A stretch of DNA of 64,000 nt. It comes from Manihot esculenta. Taxonomy: Eukaryota; Streptophyta; Magnoliopsida; Malpighiales; Euphorbiaceae. The stretch covers positions 5,970,662 through 6,034,661 of the forward strand of contig NC_035161.2 in assembly GCF_001659605.2 (NCBI RefSeq). The letters run 5' to 3'. Numbering within the stretch: the stretch's first letter is position 1; each line of letters begins with the position of its first letter. The notes below the pieces were generated by a model, which made no database searches, was not told where the DNA came from, and saw nothing but the letters and a program-made list of their open reading frames with translations. Shown here piece by piece: positions 59,237 to 64,000 of the stretch. The translations under genes and the position numbers were made by a program.

Positions 59237-61565
59237 TGTAATACCCGGCTAGACTCCGGTATCGGAATCCCTACCGTCCGGTGGGATCTCGGATGTCGGA
59301 GACCTCTAGAAGGGTAAAACCATGTTTTTATAAAATATTTTAATGTATTTTATGTTTTTAAGTAAAAAGGAAATTGAGTTTTGAATGAAAGGTGACTAAG
59401 GAGGCATTTCCAGGTTCGGCCGCCGAACCTCAAGTTCGGCCGCCGAACCTCAAGTTCGGCCGCCGAACCTCAAGTTCGGCCGCCGAACGTGGGATGGTTT
59501 AGGGGGGCAAGTTAGGCTTCCGCAAGTCTCAAAGGTTCGGCCGCCGAACCTCATGTTCGGCCGCCGAACTTGCATGAGATGTGGGGGCACGTTCGGCTGC
59601 CGAAAGGTGGTCTGCCAGCCCTATATAAGAGCTCCATGGCCGAAACGGGCGAGTTTTCTCCCCATTTTCGGCCACGGTGAGTTCATGCTCTCCTTTGGTT
59701 CGTTTTTGATGTTTTTCCTCCAATCTTTCATGTTTTAACAAGCTTTATGTTGATTTGAAGAGATTTGAGCAAAAAGAGCAAGTTTGGAAGCTTGGAGACC
59801 AAAGAGTGGATTTCTCCCTACCTCCAAGCTAGGATCGTCTTTCCTCTCGATCTTCAAGTGGTAAGCTTAGATCCAACCTTTCTTGCATGTTTTAAACTAG
59901 TTTTATGAAGATCTATGGGGTAGAAATGCATGATAGGTTATTGTTATGTTTATGGGTTTATGTATGTTATGAACAATGTGGGTTGTTTGATGTGTTGTAG
60001 ATGGGGTTTAGGATAGTTTGAAGCCCCTAGGAGCTTGTATGCTTGAGTATGCATGTTGTAGAATAGGAAAATGCATGATTGAATGAGTTGGGAGGCGTTT
60101 GTCCATGTTGGAGCTGAGTTTCTGCCCTTTTGGGAGAAACCAGGTTCGGCAGCCGAAGGTTCTTTCGGCCGCCGAACCTGCCTGTGGTAGCATGAATCGG
60201 CTGCCGAACCCTGCCCCCGAAAGATGACTTTCGGCTTTGGAAGGGACTTTCGGCCGCCGAAGGTGCCGCCAAACATGCATGAGTTTCGTCTCTGGAGGGA
60301 ACCTTCGGCTGTCGAAAGTGCCGCCGAAGGTGCATGACTTTCGGCTCTGGAGGGCCTTTCGGCCGCCGAACCTGCCGCCGAAAGTGCCCTGTTCAGCCCT
60401 CCTTTGCATGGTTTCTATGGATGTTTTAAGGTATTTTTAAGGGGTTTTTGGGGAGTATTTTAGAGTCATGTTCATGGATGTTAGGTCCCTCATTTGAGTC
60501 CACCTGTGTAGGTTCGGACCCGAGGAACCGAGGACCCCAGCAGTGAGATAGCTGCTTTCGAGTCTTGTCAGAGCTAGCCAGAGGTGAGTGGAATAACTCT
60601 CTATGTTTTCAAAGTAAATAATGGACGTTTTAGCATGATTCACGCATCATGAATGCCATGAGATGTATTAGGGTGCTTGCATTAGAATTCACGAATATGT
60701 CGCATTGCACTTTATGTTGTGGATGTGGATGAATGTTGAATGATCCATTAGCCCTTATATGGTATGACAGACTATGGAAGTCCGAGTGAGCCTGCACTAT
60801 GCCCCCGGCATGACTGAATATGTATGTTATGCTATGGAAGTCCAAGTGTGCCTGCACTACGCCCCTGGCATGATTAGACTGTATGAAGGGCTAAGTGGTG
60901 ACAAGTTCATCCTTGATGTGAAATGTTTGTGCTGTGATGCATTCCATGATATCATATGTTTTAAATGCAATGTTTTATTATTCTGCTCACTGGGCTTTAG
61001 TAGCTCACCCCTCTCCCTTAAACCCCAGGTTTGCAGGTACAGGGTAGACCAGGAGGTCCGCAAGAGTAATGAAGTCATGGTCATGTAATAGCTAGTGTGG
61101 ACATGATAAATGTTGTTATGTCATGTTGAGTACAGTCATGTAAAAGTATGATATAGAAACGTTATGTAATAATGCTTATGAAGGTTTAGAGTTGTGCTTG
61201 ACCATAGTATTATGTTAATCCCTTCTAGTACATGATCTTAATGTTTATTGATGTTTATTGTAAACCAAACTCAATACATGTTATGTCACCCCAGTGGGGC
61301 AATGATGAGGCTCCAAAGAGGAGTAAATGTTTATGACTATGTTTATGTATAGTGCATGCACAGGTTGAGTTTGGTGAATGAATGAAAGAATGAATGAAAG
61401 AATGAATGAATGTAAGGAAAAATTCAATATTATTATGTATGTGTTGATCATGTATGGGATTAAACAGGTTTACAGGATGAATGTTAGGCTTGCTACGGGT
61501 CCCGGCGGCCTTATGCCGACCTGGATCCTAGCGCCGGTAGCGGTCCGGATTTTCGGATCGTTACA
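59237..61565 (+). repeat. 3' LTR of D
   Basis: 2,329 bp, 71 bp longer than the 5' LTR, largely from additional 20-bp units CCTCAAGTTCGGCCGCCGAA at about 59414..59490 and one near 59540. Ends in CGTTACA beside ATATC. Confidence 0.93.
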
Positions 61566-61570
61566 ATATC
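61566..61570. repeat. Target-site duplication of D, right copy (ATATC)
   Basis: Second copy; the right Tat gag resumes. Confidence 0.9.
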
Positions 61571-62530
61571 AGCCAGGGATCCCTGAGGTAATCACTCCTC
61601 TGAATGTATCTAGAGACAAGGAGCTCATGGCTGTACAGGCCAAAGACTTCATACAGTGGCCTAAACCCATGAGAGCCGAGGCCAGCTGAAAGGATCCGAA
61701 CAAATACTGCCAGTACCACCAGACATATAGCCACGACACCAATAGTTGCTATCAGTTGATAAATGAAATATAAAGACTCATTAAGAGGGGGCACTTCAGA
61801 AACATTGTGAAAAAACCAGAGAGGGAAAGGCCTCAACAAAATGCAGTGGTGGAGAGACATCACAGACAGGGGGCAGGACTTGTGAATGACAGCTCCAGTG
61901 GGACAATTAACATGATTGTGGGGGGAACTAGATGACGGATGAGCAGAAGAGGAAAGAAGAGGAACCAGAGCAGAGAGGGAAGCAGCAATGAAGTCATGCA
62001 AATAGTGGAGCATTCCCCGGTGACCATCTCCTTTTCTCCTGAAGATGCCCATGGAGTCCAGATGCCTCATGATGATGCCTTAGTCATTGAGGCCATCATT
62101 CACAACTTCTGGGTTCGTAAGATCCTGGTGGATGACGAAAGTAAGGTAAAATTGCTGCCTTACAGAGTCTTTCAGCAGATGAACATCCCAAAGGAATAGC
62201 TGGTTAGAGACCAAGTCTCGGTTATAGGGATAGGGGGGACCCCGTGGCAATGGAAGGAAAGGTAAAAGTGGCCTTGACACTCGGAGAACCACTCTTGTCG
62301 TGCACCCACTATGCAATATTTCTTATGGTGAAGCTGCCTCTGAGCTACAATGCTATTCTGGGAAGGCAAGTGCTGTACGATTTTGAAGCAGTGACTAGTA
62401 TAAGGTACCTGACCATGAAGTTCCCCACGGAGGCAGGGGTGGGTGTAGTCCTAGGAAGACAGGAGGAAGCTTGGGTGGTATATCTGGCCACAATGGCAAA
62501 GCCAGGCACAGCTTCAGAAGAGGTGAATCC
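61571..62530 (+). pseudogene. gag end and protease region, right Tat element
   Basis: Gag C-terminus with a zinc-finger-like KYCQYHQTYSHDTNSCYQL, then a protease-like stretch: VTISFSPEDAHGVQMPHDDA, a flap/active-site part reading LVDDESKVKLLPYRVFQQM, where the family usually has LVDNGSSA, and LPLSYNAILGRQVLYDF. Stops at 61687..61689 and 62197..62199 and a frameshift near 62240 break it. The protease would process the polyprotein; the changed active site argues against function. Confidence 0.78.
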
Positions 62531-63570
62531 ATAAGTTATGGAGGTCCGGGATGAGAAGAAGGAAGCCAAGACGGAGCCTGTTGATGAGCTGGAGACATTT
62601 CCATCATCTGAAGAGGAAGCTGACAAAATCTTCAGCATCAACGCGAACCTTGAAAAGGATCAGAAAGATACAGCAATGGCTCTTATCAGAGGACATGCCT
62701 CAAGCTTCGCCTGCAAACCTTCAAACGTGCCGGGATAGATCATGAAGTGATGACACACAAGCTGAACGTTCTCTTCGGAGCCAAACCAATACAATAGAAG
62801 AAGAGAGTATTCGGAAAGGAGAAACAACAAGCCACCAGGGAAGAAGTCCAAAAGCTATAGGAGGCCGATTTTATTAGGAAAGTTATGTACCCTTAGTGGT
62901 TAACTAACCCTGTTTTAGTTAAAAAGGCCAATGGAAAATACAGGATGCGTATAGATTTTACTGACATAAACCAGGTCTGACCTAGAGATTGTTATCTCCA
63001 TCCTGATATAATAAAATGATCGATTCTATGGCCAGTTTCGATTATATGTTGTCCCTTGATGCTATGTCTATATATCACCAAATTTTCATAGATAGGTTGG
63101 ATGAAGAGAAGACCTCATTTATAACCAAGGATGAGATATACTGTTATAAGGCCATGCCTTTAGGCTGAAAAATGCAGAGGCGACGTATCAATGACTGATG
63201 AATAAGATTTTTAAAGGCCGGATAGAGAAGAATGTAGAGGTGTACATCGGCGACATTGTGGTAAAGAGCTAAACCTTCCAGCAGCACTTGGTTAACCTAA
63301 AAGAAGTATTCAGAGTGCTACAACAGTACATAATGAGGCTAAACTCGGAGAAGTGCACCTTCTTTATTAGGAGTGGAAAGTTCCTGGGCTACATGGTTAG
63401 TGGAAAAGGCATTGAGGCGAACCCAAAGAAAGTGGAGGCCATATTAAGAATGCAAGAGCTGAGTTATGTAAGGGATGTGCAGAAGCTCACAGGAAGGGTG
63501 GTGGCACTTAACTGGTTTATGTCAAAGTCTGCAGAAAGGTGCTTGCTATTCTTCAAGAAACTGAGGAAGG
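62531..63570 (+). pseudogene. Reverse transcriptase, right Tat element
   Basis: Pieces: KANGKYRMRIDFTDINQV, ASFDYMLSLDAMSIYHQIFI, KTSFITKDEIYCYKAMPLG, then VYIGDIVVKS, where the family has YVDDMVVKS. The first Asp of the catalytic pair is Gly, so the enzyme would be inactive even without the many stops and frameshifts. The 3' part from 63288 is open (CTFFIRSGKFLGYMVSGKGI). Confidence 0.82.
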
Positions 63571-64000
63571 TTCCAAACTTTGAATGGACAAAGGATTTCC
63601 AAGAGGCCTTCAAAAACCTCAAGCAATACCTCAGTTCACCACATGTGCTCAGCAGCCCTCTGGCCGGGGAAGAACTCTTGATATACTTAGCCGCCTCAGG
63701 ACAAGTCATAAGTGTTGTGCTGGTGAGAGAGGAAGCAAGGGACCAAAAGCCTATCTTTTCGTCAGCAAAGTGCTCAAGGATGCCGAGGTCAGGTACATGA
63801 ATATTGAGAAATTGACATTTGTCTTCTTGCTAGCAGTAAGAAAATTTAGAGTATATCTGGAGTGCCACCAAGGAGTTGTAATGACAGACTAGCCCTTGAA
63901 GAAAATCCTGCACAAACCTGAAACTTCAGAACGAATGCTAGCTTGGTCTATAGAAATCAGCTTGTACTGCCTCATGTACCGATCTTGGACGGCCATCAAA
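63571..64000 (+). pseudogene. RNase H, right Tat element (truncated by window end)
   Basis: Starts around FEWTKDFQEAFKNLKQYLSS and continues LLIYLAASGQVISVVLVREE; after a frameshift near 63750 it reads FVSKVLKDAEVRYMNIEKL and VYLECHQGVVMTD before a TAG. Continues beyond 64000. Confidence 0.8.

Larger units (their letters stand above)
41746..61565 (+). mobile_element. Element D: full-length chromovirus interrupted by element E
   Basis: Without E and one CAGGT copy, D is about 9.95 kb, with LTRs of 2,258 and 2,329 bp, PBS, PPT and an ATATC duplication. Gag-pol is clearly degenerate. It belongs to a subfamily whose LTR differs from A/C1/E (for example TATATAAG and its own CCTGCACTAC repeats) and that also gave rise to C0. 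Confidence 0.93.
28877..64000 (+). mobile_element. Degenerate Tat-clade Ty3/gypsy element (right copy), interrupted and truncated by the window edge
   Basis: Read left to right: 5' LTR, PBS, gag start, [C0/C1 insertion 30338..41377], gag middle, [D/E insertion 41746..61565], gag end, protease, RT and RNase H to the window end. Each insertion is flanked by a 5-bp TSD, and gag sense continues across each site. All coding parts carry stops and frameshifts. Integrase and 3' LTR are outside the window. Confidence 0.85.

Noticed and set aside
61561..62070. Minus-strand 169-residue ORF with hydrophobic stretches
   Set aside because: It lies opposite to recognisable Tat gag/protease sequence and crosses the LTR end of D, so it cannot be a conserved gene.

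Overview
This is a stretch of plant nuclear DNA, almost certainly a eudicot, made nearly entirely of nested Ty3/gypsy LTR retrotransposons around one small host gene. The plant assignment rests on the nodulin-related-protein gene, plant-type Tat and Tekay-like elements, and initiator-Met tRNA primer sites. I cannot prove the species; a large-leaved woody or Euphorbiaceae-type genome is only a guess.

The oldest layer is a pair of degenerate Tat-clade elements transcribed away from each other. The left one (minus strand, 5' LTR 24529..24985) runs leftwards off the window. It keeps gag, RNase H and integrase remnants, a 3' region with a 26/27-bp tandem array (11431..11786) and the tail of an antisense extra ORF (1..330). 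The right one (plus strand, 5' LTR 28877..29323) runs rightwards off the window, with gag, protease, RT and RNase H remnants. Between them lies a 3.9 kb AT-rich island (24986..28876) holding the only host gene, a nodulin-related protein 1-like CDS at 27202..27624 (minus), with TATA and G-box/ABRE-like sites upstream.

The younger layers are chromodomain-bearing (Tekay/Del-like chromovirus) elements with LTRs of about 2.0-2.3 kb, all of one extended family. In the left Tat: element A (915..10702, minus), complete, with an unbroken 1,656-codon gag-pol and almost identical LTRs; and a shortened solo LTR, B1 (12756..23109 outer limits), which is itself split by a full-length but broken element, B2 (12840..22262, minus). 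In the right Tat: an LTR remnant, C0 (30338..41377 outer limits), split by C1 (31022..40983, minus), with a rearranged left border; and element D (41746..61565, plus), split in its pol by element E (47806..57674, plus). Target-site duplications (TSDs) support A, B1, B2, C0, D and E; C1 has lost its TSD.

The order of events read from the nesting is: Tat elements first; then B1, C0 and D; then B2 in B1, C1 in C0 and E in D. Element A, with near-identical LTRs, looks youngest. The LTRs carry unusual shared architecture that the coding annotation does not explain: arrays of a TTCGG-nnn-CCGAA unit, tandem CCAGG/CCTGG hairpins with matched arm changes, an exon-like block with splice-like borders, and a conserved stem-loop just before the polypurine tract. 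No tRNA, rRNA, CRISPR or prokaryotic feature was seen.
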